NCBI GenBank assembly: GCA_963978895.1
Contig: OZ022238.1
Coordinates: forward strand, 12,870,947-12,934,946
Source: Erpobdella octoculata
Lineage: Eukaryota > Annelida > Clitellata > Hirudinida > Erpobdellidae
Direction: 5' to 3'
DNA length: 64,000 bases
Shown here one piece after another: positions 1 through 20,921 of this stretch. Numbering within the stretch: position 1 is the first letter of the stretch; each line of letters starts with the position of its first letter. Under the pieces are notes generated by a model. That model searched no databases and was not told the DNA's origin. It saw only the letters and a list, made by a program, of their open reading frames with translations. A program made the translations under genes and the position numbers.

Positions 1-700
1 TGAGTTTTCAAGCAAATATAATCCTTTTCTCCGCTTTACATTTGTAGTCTAGGAAACCAAAACAAAATTTTTTTTTTATAAAACATTTGTAACTTTATCT
101 TCAAAGTAGTATTTAGTTAATAATTTGTATATCTGTAGTATTTTTAGTTTCAGAGTCGCAGTTATTTTAAAAAATATATAACCCTATTTCCCCTCCACAT
201 TTGAAGTCCTGGAAACCAAATTTTCAAAATTAAAAAAACATGTAATTTGTTATTTTGTAAAAATAATCTCGGTACTAAATTGAATAACTTTAACATTTTT
301 AGTTTTGGAGTTTTTAATCAAATTCTTATTTCCACCCCACATTTAAGGTCCTGGAAACCAAATTATCAACAATTGATAAAATACGTATATCTTTATTTTT
401 TGAGTAGACTCTAAATACTAATTTTTTCCAGTTTTTAAGTAGCAGTTATTCTAAAAAAAACCAATAACCTTATTTTCCACTTCTCATTTGAGGTCCCGGA
501 CACCAAATTTTCAAAAAATGGTGAAACGCATTTTCTCAATTTTTAAGAAAAATTTAGATACCAAATTTCAAAAGCCCTTCATTTTTGTTTTTCGAGATAT
601 ACGTGTTTTAGAAAAACATTTGTTTTCCAGTTTCATCCTCTCAGGAGCAAAATTTTCAAAAATCCTTGCTTAGTGGGTCCTTACGCTATAAAAGCAATAT
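1..700. repeat. Degenerate ~145-bp tandem repeat
   Basis: A block with the core GTCCTGGAAACCAAATT recurs near 47, 206, 348 and 493, and more weakly near 635, giving a spacing of about 142-159 bp. Copies are diverged and A/T-rich between cores. The block runs directly into TTCCAAATTTCACGTTTC (about 703-722) and then a TCAG/TCGG microsatellite. That pattern resembles the interior and end of a dispersed repeat also seen near 62980-63075. No credible gene is present; short open frames here look accidental. Confidence 0.6.
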
Positions 701-753
701 AAGTTCCAAATTTCACGTTTCTAGGATGAGGCGGTTGAGGACGGTGTTGATTA

Positions 754-864
754 TCAGTCAGTCAGTAAGTCAGTCAGTCGGTCGGTCGGTCGGTCGGTCG
801 GTCGGTCGGTCGGTCGGTCGGTCAGTCAGTCAGTCAGTCAGTCAGTCAGGACATGTTCTTTCAT

Positions 865-910
<46 letters not shown>

Positions 911-1117
911 GGATGGATGGATGGATGGATGGATGGATGGATGGATGGATGGATGGATGGATGGATGGATGGATGGATGGATGGATGGATGGATGGATGG
1001 ATGGATGGATGGATGGATGGATGGATGGATGGATGGATGGATGGATGGATGGATGGATGGATGGATGGATGGATGGATGGATGGATGGATGGATGGATGG
1101 ATGGATGGATGGATGGA
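754..1117. repeat. Composite tetranucleotide microsatellite
   Basis: Three tetranucleotide arrays abut. (TCAG)n interleaved with (TCGG)n occupies about 754-850, (ATAG)n 866-908 and (ATGG)n 907-1117. The last is about 210 bp and almost pure. All open frames inside (Met-Asp-Gly-Trp or Ile-His-Pro-Ser repeats) are repeat artefacts and are not annotated as genes. Confidence 0.95.
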
Positions 1118-1138
1118 AAAAATAACGTAAATTTCGTT

Positions 1139-1261
1139 ACAATTACTCAAAAAAAGTAATATATTACTATTACATATTACTTTGAAATAAAAGTAATCGT
1201 TACTATTACAAGTTACGGAAAAAAGTAATACTATTACAGTAACGCGTTACTCCCCAACACT
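1139..1261. mobile_element. hAT-type terminal fragment
   Basis: The stretch has repeated GTAATA/TATTAC subterminal motifs and ends in GTAACGCGTTACTCCCCAAC followed by ACT. Read on the minus strand it begins AGTGTTGGGGAGTAACGCGT, a terminus I know from animal hAT elements. The other end is not seen because the sequence merges into the ATGG microsatellite. A solo end or truncated element is likely. Confidence 0.55.
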
Positions 1262-1344
1262 TCTTGTAATTCAGCTGGTTTATTGTTATTAATTAATTAT
1301 GCTTATATGAGCATCTAGTTTCACAATGTTAATAATTATTTTTA

Positions 1345-1768
1345 TAAGGTTGCTGACTATTTGGCATTGGACGAAGAAGGTACACCAGATGTTTTGCTGA
1401 GTTAGGGAAAATAACTCTAAAAGTGTCCCAAGTAGCAAGGAATATTTTGAGTGTGCCAGCAGCAAGCGCATCTTCTGAGAAAGCATTTTTTTGGGTGGAT
1501 TAACCATTAATGATCGAAGAACTCAGCTAAGTGAAAACAATATTGATGATCTGTTATTTATTCATGGACTTAAATAAATAAATTGTATTGAGTCATGTCA
1601 TGGTGTTATTGGAATTCTATATATTAACACTTACTTATAGTTGGATTGAAATGATGTATACCGAAAAATAATGACTAGCACAGGATTGAATAAAAATGGG
1701 GATAAACAATGCGGGGATAATACTGGTGGGGATGGGGACAAAAAGTCGTCCCCGCGAACATCTCTATA
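1345..1768 (+). pseudogene. Relic of hAT transposase C-terminus with 3' terminal repeat
   Basis: The plus strand encodes the hAT C-terminal dimerisation motif in pieces. One piece has SVPAASASSEKAFF (about 1450-1492). After a frame change, LTINDRRTQLSENNIDDLLF follows, with a stop at 1575-1577. A frameshift at the run of T near 1487-1493 breaks the frame. Downstream, GTCCCCGCGAACATCTCTA (about 1749-1767) looks like the inverted terminal repeat. This is a decayed autonomous or MITE-parent hAT copy. Assignment to hAT follows from the SSEK.F/LTINDRRTQLS signature; the subfamily is not determined. Confidence 0.7.
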
Positions 1769-2806
1769 CCGAACTTTAGCAGTTAGCAGGCCTGATCTAA
1801 ACTTTAATGGTTGATGAGTAAACTTCTTATATATGAAGAGTGTTTAACTCCCATCTCTATATGGTGTGTAATGCTTCTGACGAAACGATATACTGAATGC
1901 AACTGTAAAATAGTTTTTTAATTCTGTTTGCCTACTGATCTTGTTCGGCTGCTTACAAATAAACGTTTTGTCAACCAATCACAACTTTGTATTAATATAT
2001 TATATCTGTTGGTAATTAAAATTAATAACAACAATTGAAATCTGGCAGCTAACCGCTTATTTATGAATTATTGTAGTTCTTCACGTGCTTACAGACGAAC
2101 GTGCGAAGAAACGACGTTATAAGAATTTCATGATAACTGATGAAAAAAAACCAAAAAAAACCAATGATAATGATTAACACAACTTCCAGGATATAATTCA
2201 AATGTCCAATAACTTTTATGAAATAAAAGCATCAATACAATATAGCTTTTGTCTTCATAAAGTATGGTAACGTTGAATAAAAATTTTCATACATTCATAC
2301 GTGCTACATTGTACGAGCAATTTTATGGATACAAGCATGTCTACGTATAATATTAGAGAGAGTGAAAGAAACACAAACAAACATCAGTTGATTTATTTTA
2401 TAGATCGAGAGAAAGAGCTGGAAAGCATTCATTATTGTTATTCATGTCCATTCATGCACATAAAAAAATATCTTAATCAGTTAAACTTATCCTTATTATT
2501 GAAAATTAACAAATGGATGGATGCCTGGCAACAAACTTTGATGAGCACATCAAAATTACAGCAAGACAATTCAATTACAGATATAAAGATATATATTAAC
2601 CACACTAACCTGTGCTTACTGCTAACAATTATAACTAACACTCATCAAGCATTATATGTAATAAAATAACCTTCTAGAAATTATTTCTCAAGATCTCAAA
2701 TTACTATTTTCTATGACACGAGCCAAAAAGACATATACATTCTATATAATGAAAAACCTTCAAACACTTATGAACCCTTGAAGCGTTGTAGATATTAACA
2801 CATCTT

Positions 2807-2811
<5 letters not shown>
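1769..2811. other. Intergenic, no recognised gene
   Basis: AT-rich sequence. A plus-strand open frame at 2301-2669 (122 codons) has no recognisable domain, and its composition resembles the surrounding non-coding DNA. I see no supported gene, RNA or complete mobile element. Confidence 0.5.
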
Positions 2812-2871
<60 letters not shown>

Positions 2872-2888
2872 ATGTATGTATGTGTGTA

Positions 2889-2925
<37 letters not shown>

Positions 2926-2965
2926 ATGTATAATATGTATGTATGTATGTAGGTATGTATGTATA
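2812..2965. repeat. (TA)n-(TG)n-(TATG)n microsatellite
   Basis: An uninterrupted TA run (2812-2858) passes into TG and TATG repeats to about 2965. Open frames on both strands (Met-Cys-Val or His-Thr-Tyr repeats) are artefacts of the array. Confidence 0.95.
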
Positions 2966-4609
2966 GGCATAGCTGTTCTCATCTCGCTGTACATAGAAAA
3001 ATGCTTTAAAATTATTTCCTTTACTAACAACTTTCCAATGGAAACAGTTGTTAAAAAATAAACAATCACATTTACAATTAGGGAAACTTTTTAAAACAGT
3101 GAAAAAAGAGTAACAGAATAAGAAAAGAGAGTTTCCAAGACAACAAGAGAGATAAAGAAATAAAACAACAACAATGTTTAAAGGAAAAGCTCATATGCAA
3201 AGCATCAAAGAAAGATAGAAAAAAATATAAGCAGCCTGTGAAATGTGCATATCCAAGGAAACAAAGTAAACGCAACATTCTGGTAAGCTTAAAACTAATT
3301 TTTCCACAACAGAAATTTTTCTTCACCAAATAACTTTTTTTTACAAATTGAAAATTCAAATCTAGATTTAAGCAAAAAAAATTTTAATATGCAATGAACA
3401 AAGAGAAATGTAAAGCATGAATTTCAAAATACCAAAACTAATGTAATAACAGCCAAACGTGTCATGATGCGATCGGACAATTTGCAGTAACATCCAAATT
3501 CAGCATTCAAACAATTATAGACACGTTCATCTCTCTACTACAAAGAAAAACTTGATTGAAAAAACGACATATTAAATTGAAGTTTTTTACAGCACAACGG
3601 AGCAGAAGTTATGTGCAGAGGTGGAATCAAGCCAAAAATTGAATAAAAATATAACAATGCTTTCGATCGAATGTAAAAAGAAAAATGAGAGAACGATGCC
3701 ACAACGAATCACAAGGAACGAGTAGAGATTACTTTTACATCGTTCGATCACGACAAGACAACGATTGGCTTTCCTACGAAAAACAAATTTGATTCGCTCC
3801 GATCAAATGAAAAAAAATTCTGTGCAAAAACACAATTACGAACAATAACTGGAAATAAATTTTTGCAAACATGAATTAAAATGTCATGAAATTTAATCAC
3901 GATCACAACCAACCGTCAACATCTGAAAATTCTTATCCAAAAAAAACATTCTTTTGAAGGCATTTAATCATTAAAAGAAACCCTCACTGGAGAAGAAAAC
4001 ATGATAATTCGCATACAGATAAACGAACATTTTGAATCAAATTATGCCTATTAATAGCACAGCTGCCACGATTATTTAGCCACTCCTACTCTCGGATCGA
4101 TGGTACTAAAGAGATTCTCATGCAGTACTACCATAATTCCAAATAACTCTACTTTGAGAGGTCAACCAGTGTAAGATCTCGTACAGTTTAGAGTGATGGC
4201 ACAACGCATGAAATACACAACATTAATACAATGGGCAAACAACACCCATCTCTCTATGATTCATATCATTATCATCATCACGAGAAACCATGGAACGAGC
4301 AACAATATTCAGAATTAATTTACAAGAATTAAACAATATAATAAGCATTTGGGAGAACATTAAATATATAGATTAATTCTTTGCTTTGTGTACTAGACAA
4401 AAATAATACTATCAAATATAGAAAGAAAACTGAAATTTAAATTATAAAAATAATGAGATAAACAAAATAATTATACAATCATTGAATTATATTAATACAA
4501 ATGATTAAATTATATTATAAAAATTATTTCACAAATGATAATTATAAAACAGCATAAAAACTATAGCATCATCACAAAGTCCTAGCAGAAAAAGATCTCT
4601 TTTTTTCCT
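2966..4609. other. Downstream flank of Crk, probably including its 3' UTR
   Basis: The sequence lies beyond the Crk stop codon on the minus strand. The 3' UTR of Crk should occupy the upper part, but I cannot place the polyadenylation site with confidence. No coding exon or mobile element is recognised. Confidence 0.4.
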
Positions 4610-14337
<9,728 letters not shown>

Positions 14338-14838
14338 CTTTGATCATAGCTCGAACTGTTGATTAATAAAACTCTTAATTAAATAAACCAAAGACAATCA
14401 TGCGTGTGAAGTTAGCAATATTGCTGGCCATGCAAATGGAAACTTGTGCACTGGGGCTGTGCTATACATAGTTGGATGGGGTTTTGAAAATGGAATCTAA
14501 TGGTATAATTGGTTTTTTTTCAGTTCAACAAATAAAAAGTTATAAGCCAAAAACAACAATTTTCCAACGAAAATTGCATAAAATAAACCTTGGCTCTTCT
14601 TTGAGAAATTATAACTTTTTAAAACTGCTGCACTGGAAATATCCGAAACACTTGTTTTTGGATATTTCAATTGGACAAACGAGTCTGGCTCAATGCGGCT
14701 TGTCCAATCGTATGCCCCCCCAGTGTTTGTTTACGTTTCGTTTTAGCTGGGAGAAATTAGTATAAGATTTGAGCAAAGACTATTTTATAGTAAAATGTGG
14801 GATGAAGCCAATATTAAAACAGCTCAGGGAAACGGGAA
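14338..14838. other. Crk upstream flank and LINE 5' flank
   Basis: A 500-bp gap between divergent Crk and the CR1 open frame. A plus-strand frame (14472-14765, 97 codons) and a short frame from ATG 14795 overlapping the LINE start have no recognisable domain. The region should hold the Crk promoter or 5' UTR and the LINE 5' UTR. No core promoter motif is convincing. Confidence 0.4.
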
Positions 14839-17800
14839 ATGGGTTGTCTATGGTCCCATGGACAACCCAACTCTAAGAAAGTGGAAGGAAGGAGAGATCA
14901 AATCAAATCAAGCTCCTCAGTTACTAAAGTAAAACAAACAAATTCAAATAACAAAGACATTTTTAATTGTGTTGATGCTGATATAATCTGCTTACAGAAA
15001 ACAAACATTTTAAATTATGACATAAAAAAACCTTCTCATATATTGCTACCTCTCTCAAATCCACTACAACAACCAGCGCCAACAAAAGTAGAACTGGGTC
15101 TTCCAAGTAAAAGATCCCGTCCTGCCAAGCCAAAACATCCCACACAGCGCCAACAAAACATCGGTAGTCTTTCCCAAGACAAAATTGACTTATTAAAATC
15201 CACAACAACTCTTTGTTTCTGGGCAAATAACCCTTGTTCACTGAATAGTCAGAAGAAAGACGAACTCACGGCCAGACTAACAGCACTATCAAAGAAAAAC
15301 CAACCAGACGTTATGTTCTTCACTGAGACATGGTTTAATGAAAGGTCGGACACAATCGTGAATGGATACCAATTGCATAGAACGGACAGAAATAGCAAAG
15401 GTGGTGGAGTCGCTATCTATGTCAAGAACGAAATAGTTTCATTTAACGTTTCTTTACCAGAGCTTAATTCGAAAAATATTGAACAATTGTGGATAACAAT
15501 TCGTTACGGTAAGGAATCGATCTTACTTGGCTGCATCTACCGCCCACATGATTATGACGATGAATATTTAACCAATACCATTGAAGCTATAAAAATTGCA
15601 AAAAAATCACTAATTGGACTCAATTGTGCAACGATGTTGCTTTATGGTGATTTTAACTTCAGTCATACATGGTACGAAGAAGTTGATGTGGGTGGCAGAG
15701 TAGCCACAGCTGGTCATGTGATGGACGAGCGCCCAGGGGATATCAGATTTCAGTCATGTCTCGAAGAAAACGATCTAACACAAGTAGTGACTTTTTGTAC
15801 TTACCGACATTCACGAGATGTTGCACCAAAAAGCACACTTGATCTTATTATCACCAACAAACCAGATCAATTCATGGAGCTTACAAAAGGCGATTCACTA
15901 GGCTATACGCCAATGGGTCAATCACATTGTTTAATAATGGGAAGAATAAGTGTAGCTGGCTGCCCGACAATCGAAAGGCACAACAAACCCCGATGTATAT
16001 GGAGTAGAGCCAACTTTACGGCTTTCTCACACTTTATCAGCTCACAAGACTGGATAACCCTCTTCTTACATCGCTCAGTTAACGAGTGCTACACCACCTT
16101 GGTTAAAATTTACGATGATGCAGTAAAAAGATTTATCCCAACAACAACAGTGCCTTTTAAGAAAAAGTCAGAGGCATGGGTCACTCCAGAAGTGTTAGCG
16201 GCGGTTCAACTGAAGAGACAACTTTGGTCAAAATACCTAGCAGCCGGGCGTCACACACATGTCCAGCTTAAGCTAGCTCATAAAAAAGCTTGTAAAAACG
16301 TGGCAAAAGTAGTTAGACTTTCTATGCTTCACTACGAAGAAAATCTCGCTTATTCACCAAATCTACTTCATACTCACATTCGAAATAAACATGAAACTCA
16401 AGAGAAGATAAAGGCAATTGAAACGGCTGACGGTGACACATCGGTCGACCAAGAAGTAATATGCAAGACGCTAAACGAATACTTCCAATCTGTTTTTGTT
16501 ACCGAATCAGGCAATCAACTGCCTTTTTTTGAACAGAGAACAGATTCCGAATGCAATATTGACGAGAGCGTTTTCACATTTGAAAAGGTTGAAAAAAGAC
16601 TATCAGAACTCTTGGCGAACAAGGCTATGGGAGTTGATGGATTTCATCCTCGTATATTAAAAAACAGCGCAGCTGCTCTTGCAATTCCTATCACTCTCAT
16701 CTTTAGAATGTCTATCACCACAGGCATGGTACCAGATCTATGGAAACTAGCTAATGTTACGCCCATTTTTAAAAAAGGTAGCAAAATAAAGGCAGGAAAC
16801 TATAGGCCAGTATCATTAACTTCCGTACTTTGCAAAATATGCGAAAAGTTTATTCACGAGCAAATCACGTCTTTCTGCACTACAAATAACCTAATAACTA
16901 AAAGTCAACACGGATTTGTAAGAAAAAAAGGATGCGTAAGCAACTTACTGGAAGCCCGCGACATTCTGACAGAAAGTGTTCATCTTGGTGTTTCTGTGGA
17001 TGTTGTCTACACAGATTTTGCGAAAGCTTTTGACAAAGTCCCACATCGGTGTTTATTGCACAAACTGAGAGCGTACGGTATACAGGGCTCTCTTCACAAA
17101 TGGATTGAATCTTGGTTAACCAATCGTCAGCAGAGAGTTCAGATCGACAGTTGTACTTCAGGATGGAAAAAGGTTACGAGTGGGGTACCGCAAGGCTCAG
17201 TACTTGGGCCTCTATTGTTTTTGCTCTATATAAATGACCTCCCTGACAAATTATCTCAACACATCAAGCTTTTTGCAGATGATAGTAAAATCATTGGGAT
17301 TATCAAATCCGTGGAAGACTGTATCAGACTCCAAAACGATATAGATGAGGCAGTCCAGTGGTCACACAAATGGTTGATGCCATTCAACATTGACAAATGC
17401 AAGGTTATGCACGTTGGACGAACCAATCAGAAATCAAAATTTATTTATTCTATGTTAGACCCAGATGGAAATAGAAAGAATTTAGAAGTAACGACAGTCG
17501 AACGAGATCTTGGTGTTCTAGTATCGGATGATCTCAAAGCAAGGTCTCAAGTGAATGCAGCGGCTGCCTTGGCTAATAGAACTCTTGGTAGACTCAAAAA
17601 ATTATTCCGAAGTCGTAGTCTCCATCTTTGGAAAACATTATACCAGGCCTACATTCGACCACACCTCGAATATGCAGTTCAAGTTTGGTCTCCTCATCTA
17701 AGCCGGGACATTGATACTCTCGAAAAGGTCCAGCACAAAGTTACAAAAATAATTACAACAATCAAACATTTACCATACTTAGAAAGACTACAGAAGCTTG

Positions 17801-18099
17801 GAATTACCACGCTTGAAGAACGTAGGGTTAGAGGCGATTTGATCCAACAATACAAAATACTGGCTCATATTGATGAAGTGAATTTTTTTGTATTGCAAAA
17901 ACATCCCACATGGCAAACTAACAGATCCTATTGTTTGAGAGGTCACAACTGCCTTCTTTTACCACAAAGAATTAAAGGATGTGAAGAGCGAAAACACTTC
18001 TTCACAAATCGAGTAGCTTTCAGCTGGAACTCCTTGACGCAGGAAGCAGTGGACGCATGTTCGGTGAATGCCTTCAAAGATCAACTCGCTCTACTTTGA
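14839..18099 (+). CDS. CR1 LINE ORF2: endonuclease and reverse transcriptase
   Basis: An uninterrupted 1086-codon frame encodes the retrotransposon replication protein, which nicks target DNA and primes reverse transcription of its own RNA. The apurinic-type endonuclease spans about residues 120-380: NPCSLNSQKKDELT, MFFTETWF near 163, GDFNF near 270, STLDLIITNKP near 335 and a late Ser-His near 361. The reverse transcriptase spans about 590-860: YRPVSLTSVLCKICEKFI near 656, TDFAKAFDKVPH near 725, GVPQGSVLGPLLF near 782 and the catalytic FADD box near 811. The C-terminal region has RPHLEYAVQVWSPHL and HLPYLERLQKLG, matching CR1-type proteins. A stop codon in frame just upstream (14815-14817) supports starting at or near 14839. 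No internal stop or frameshift is present, so the copy is probably young. The N-terminal 110 residues are unassigned. Confidence 0.9.
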   Translation: MGCLWSHGQPNSKKVEGRRDQIKSSSSVTKVKQTNSNNKDIFNCVDADIICLQKTNILNYDIKKPSHILLPLSNPLQQPAPTKVELGLPSKRSRPAKPKHPTQRQQNIGSLSQDKIDLLKSTTTLCFWANNPCSLNSQKKDELTARLTALSKKNQPDVMFFTETWFNERSDTIVNGYQLHRTDRNSKGGGVAIYVKNEIVSFNVSLPELNSKNIEQLWITIRYGKESILLGCIYRPHDYDDEYLTNTIEAIKIAKKSLIGLNCATMLLYGDFNFSHTWYEEVDVGGRVATAGHVMDERPGDIRFQSCLEENDLTQVVTFCTYRHSRDVAPKSTLDLIITNKPDQFMELTKGDSLGYTPMGQSHCLIMGRISVAGCPTIERHNKPRCIWSRANFTAFSHFISSQDWITLFLHRSVNECYTTLVKIYDDAVKRFIPTTTVPFKKKSEAWVTPEVLAAVQLKRQLWSKYLAAGRHTHVQLKLAHKKACKNVAKVVRLSMLHYEENLAYSPNLLHTHIRNKHETQEKIKAIETADGDTSVDQEVICKTLNEYFQSVFVTESGNQLPFFEQRTDSECNIDESVFTFEKVEKRLSELLANKAMGVDGFHPRILKNSAAALAIPITLIFRMSITTGMVPDLWKLANVTPIFKKGSKIKAGNYRPVSLTSVLCKICEKFIHEQITSFCTTNNLITKSQHGFVRKKGCVSNLLEARDILTESVHLGVSVDVVYTDFAKAFDKVPHRCLLHKLRAYGIQGSLHKWIESWLTNRQQRVQIDSCTSGWKKVTSGVPQGSVLGPLLFLLYINDLPDKLSQHIKLFADDSKIIGIIKSVEDCIRLQNDIDEAVQWSHKWLMPFNIDKCKVMHVGRTNQKSKFIYSMLDPDGNRKNLEVTTVERDLGVLVSDDLKARSQVNAAAALANRTLGRLKKLFRSRSLHLWKTLYQAYIRPHLEYAVQVWSPHLSRDIDTLEKVQHKVTKIITTIKHLPYLERLQKLGITTLEERRVRGDLIQQYKILAHIDEVNFFVLQKHPTWQTNRSYCLRGHNCLLLPQRIKGCEERKHFFTNRVAFSWNSLTQEAVDACSVNAFKDQLALL

Positions 18100-18268
18100 T
18101 TGCAGTATAACTCGTCAGCACAGAGGGGCCTGATGCAGCACCTCTTCATCAATCATACATGCTATTATAATGACTATTTAATTATTATTGTTTTTTTTTG
18201 TTCTGTCTTATTTGTGATTTTGAATGTATGTATTGATAACTGAATAAACAAACTCAAACTCAAACTCA
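14839..18268 (+). mobile_element. CR1-clade non-LTR retrotransposon, 5' boundary uncertain
   Basis: An open frame (14839-18099) is followed by a 3' UTR. The element ends at about 18268 in a short hexamer tail with three AAACTC-type repeats after AATAAACA, typical of CR1/L2 elements, which end in small microsatellites rather than long poly-A. Its orientation is opposite to Crk. I cannot define target duplications. The 5' end may extend into 14472-14838, or the copy may be 5'-truncated and missing ORF1. Confidence 0.85.
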
Positions 18269-18473
18269 TTTGACGTTTTATTCGATAACTTTTTTATTTA
18301 TATATTATTATTTTATATATTATATTTATTATATTAAGTTATAGAAACGAGAGTTACATCGTTGGATTTGAAATTGAATTATCTAAAAACAATCTGAAAT
18401 GATTTTAATTTCTTAAAATTTTAATTAATTGTATTCTACATATTTTTAAATATTGGCAATAAGCAATCAAATA

Positions 18474-18500
18474 TGGTGAAGTTAATATAAAGGATTTAAA
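18474..18500. mobile_element. Solo right end of AAATCCTTTAT repeat family, copy 3
   Basis: The string GGTGAAGTTAATATAAAGGA plus TTTAAAAA matches the right end of copy 2. No left end is found nearby. Confidence 0.35.
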
Positions 18501-18509
18501 AATGTTTTT

Positions 18510-19175
18510 TTGTTTTTTTACTTCAATCCATTTGTATCCTCAGCACAACTTGTTATTCACAACTGCAATGCAAACTGTTTCATTGAAATTCAAAAGTGGT
18601 GCTCAGCCATGCGTCTGAAGCTGAATACTTCTAAAACAGAACTCATCTGGTTTGATCAAAGGCCTCAGCCCATATCCATCAGTTCAGGCTCTATTAATAT
18701 CGGAGACTGCACGATCTCATCTTCGAATGTTGTTCGTGATCTCGGAGTGTATCTTGACTCTCGCTTGTCAATGACCCATCATATCTCTGCCATTGCAAGG
18801 GCCTGCTACTTCCATCTACGCCGAATCCGTCAAGTGAAGCGCTGCCTTAATAAGCAGTGCATTCATACCCTAGTTCAGACTTTCGTCATCTCAAGAGTAG
18901 ACTACTGCAACTCAATGCTGGCTGGTCTACCATCATCGTCCTTGAAACCCCTTACTTCTGTACTCCATGCGGCCGCTCGACTTGTCAAAGATCTCGGTCC
19001 CCGTGACCACATCACCCCAACTTTACGTCAACTTCACTGGTTACCTATCCCTGCTAGAATAAATTTTAAAATATGCCTCTTAATGTTTTCTCTATCCGGT
19101 CTCGTCGCCAATTTGAAAACAGAGCACTGCAGGCAAATGCATCAGGTCTACCAGTGCCCAATCAACTATTTATAG
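18510..19175 (+). pseudogene. 5'-truncated L2-like LINE reverse-transcriptase C-terminus
   Basis: A 221-codon frame encodes only the part downstream of the catalytic box. It contains RLKLNTSKTELIWF, VVRDLGVYLDSRLSMTHHIS, SRVDYCNSMLAGLPSSSLKP and DHITPTLRQLHWLPIPARIN, characteristic of L2/CR1-group elements. The catalytic FADD region is absent, so it is a dead 5'-truncated copy. It differs in sequence from the full CR1 upstream, so it is a second family. The first 12 or so codons after 18510 are probably not element sequence. Confidence 0.8.
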
Positions 19176-19363
19176 TTTTCCAAATTTTCTAAATTTATGA
19201 TGAATGTTGTGTTTTTGCCGGTCTGGTAAAAAATTTTCATATGTAAGTTTTGCCACATTTTCTACATTTTTTGCTTTATAAGCAGCAAAAGGGGGTGCCG
19301 GTAATGGGAACCTTTACCGAATCATTAACTTAATTTCACTAGGCCTTGCGCAATTAAATAATT

Positions 19364-19528
19364 CCGCCTCGCTAATTGCGAGGCAGTCCCAAGCCTGGAG
19401 AAAGGAGGAGGGAAAAATTAAAAGAATCAAATTATGATCCACGACAGGAAGTAGTTGCTTCCTACATGCAGACATTTCAGTCTTAAAATACCTGGTGTAA
19501 AGGACTATAAACTATTATGAAAAAAAAT
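19364..19528 (+). repeat. Dispersed repeat B, copy 1 (LINE/SINE-like 3' end)
   Basis: Shares CCGCCTCGCT, AAGCCTGGA, AAAGGAGGAGGGAAAA, GATCCACGACAGGAAGTA and GTAAAGGACTATAAACTATT with 47625-47790. Both end in an A-rich tail. This copy follows the L2-like fragment by about 190 bp and could be its 3' UTR or an independent insertion. Confidence 0.75.
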
Positions 19529-19764
19529 ATGAGCAATTAAATATTTCTATGGTAGGTCTCAAGTGGTAAAGCAGAACATTTTAAAAGCAACACTAAATAA
19601 TTAAATCAAATAGAGCTCAAATTTTAATAAAAGCTGTTGTCTTCTGACAAAAATTTCAGCTCGCTACAATATCAGAAAGTTGGTGAAATTAACGATAGCA
19701 GATTTTGACATATACGGACAGTTGCAAGCTAATAAGGAAGTTCCTTCAAAACAAGCAAAGAAAA

Positions 19765-20015
19765 AAACGAGTTTTTTAACACAAACTTTGATTTCAAATA
19801 CACTCTATGTGTGTCTGTATATGAAAGATGTTCAAATTACTTTTTTTCAATTGAATCATGTATTGTCATCCAATATAAAGATATGCTGAAAGTTTCAGCT
19901 TCCTAGCTAGTCAAAAAGCTGGTTAAATTTCACTTGCAAGATTTGCATACAAAGAAAGCCACACACACACACAAACAGAGATTGTAACCTAAATAAAAGT
20001 TTGTAAAAAATACTT
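19765..20015 (+). repeat. Dispersed repeat A, copy 1
   Basis: Shares AAAAAACGAGTTTTT, GAATCATGTATTGTCATCCA, CTAGCTAGTCAAAAAGCTGG and a CA/CAAA-rich stretch with 29968-30240. Both copies run in the same orientation. No coding capacity; probably the 3' part of a non-autonomous retroelement or Helitron-like repeat. Confidence 0.75.
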
Positions 20016-20921
20016 TCAATTTCTACACTTTACTCCTTATGCAAACAAGGATAGATACTCATAGCCTTCACAGGGAACTATTTCACTTGAGTATTTAACA
20101 CCAGATGCTTATTTTAAATATCCTAACATTTCTGCATGATTTTTGTTTTATCGCATAAAGAAATCATGGTAATCTCCTAGTTTAACAGCCTGGGCTAATT
20201 TCGACGGGAATTAACTGTTTTTTTAACGTAAGTGATATTTAAAACATAAGAAAAGACTAATTAGAACAGAAATAATTAAATAAAAACAGCAATTGTAGCA
20301 CTTAAGAACATTTAAAAATTGCACCCAAAGCTAAATAGTTCCCAGTGAAGATCTATTTATCAATGGCAATGGAAGTTAAAGGTTAGAATAAAAAAATTAA
20401 AATTAAACAAAATTAGATGAACTTTTTTTAAAATTTAAATTAGCTAAGTTCAAAATTAAAAAATACTCTATTTGTTTTAGATAAATATTGTACGAGTTTA
20501 ATAAGCCTCTCCATGTCTACTTGACTAAAGTTTCTTTAAAGGAGGCGGTTTTGCCAATATGCCTTAACACAATAAAAAATAATCTAATTTATTTTAATTT
20601 AATTTTATAATTGTGGCTATTGAATTTATTAAAAAATTATTCACATCATAGATAAGTTTCCACTCGATGCTCTGATTGTTTTTAAAAATTTTAAATTTCA
20701 AGTGGATATTAAATAATTAACTACTTTATTTTATACATTTTTAAACTTATTTATTTATCAAATAGTTATTTCATTTAACTATTAACTTTTCTTTATTTTT
20801 TATGACTTGAAATTGTTTTATTCAGCAGATCGACATGGTTGGTCCTAAGAAGCGGTAAAATTGCTATTTTCCAGAACCACCAAAATAGGAGACTAGAATA
20901 ATTTAGAAGAAAGCTAGAGAC

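Noticed and set aside
842..1159. Open frames of Met-Asp-Gly-Trp or Ile-His-Pro-Ser repeats
   Set aside because: Produced by the ATGG/ATAG microsatellite, which is open in several frames on both strands.
3078..3359. 93-codon minus-strand frame
   Set aside because: Hydrophobic low-complexity translation of A-rich DNA; no start context, domain or splice signals.
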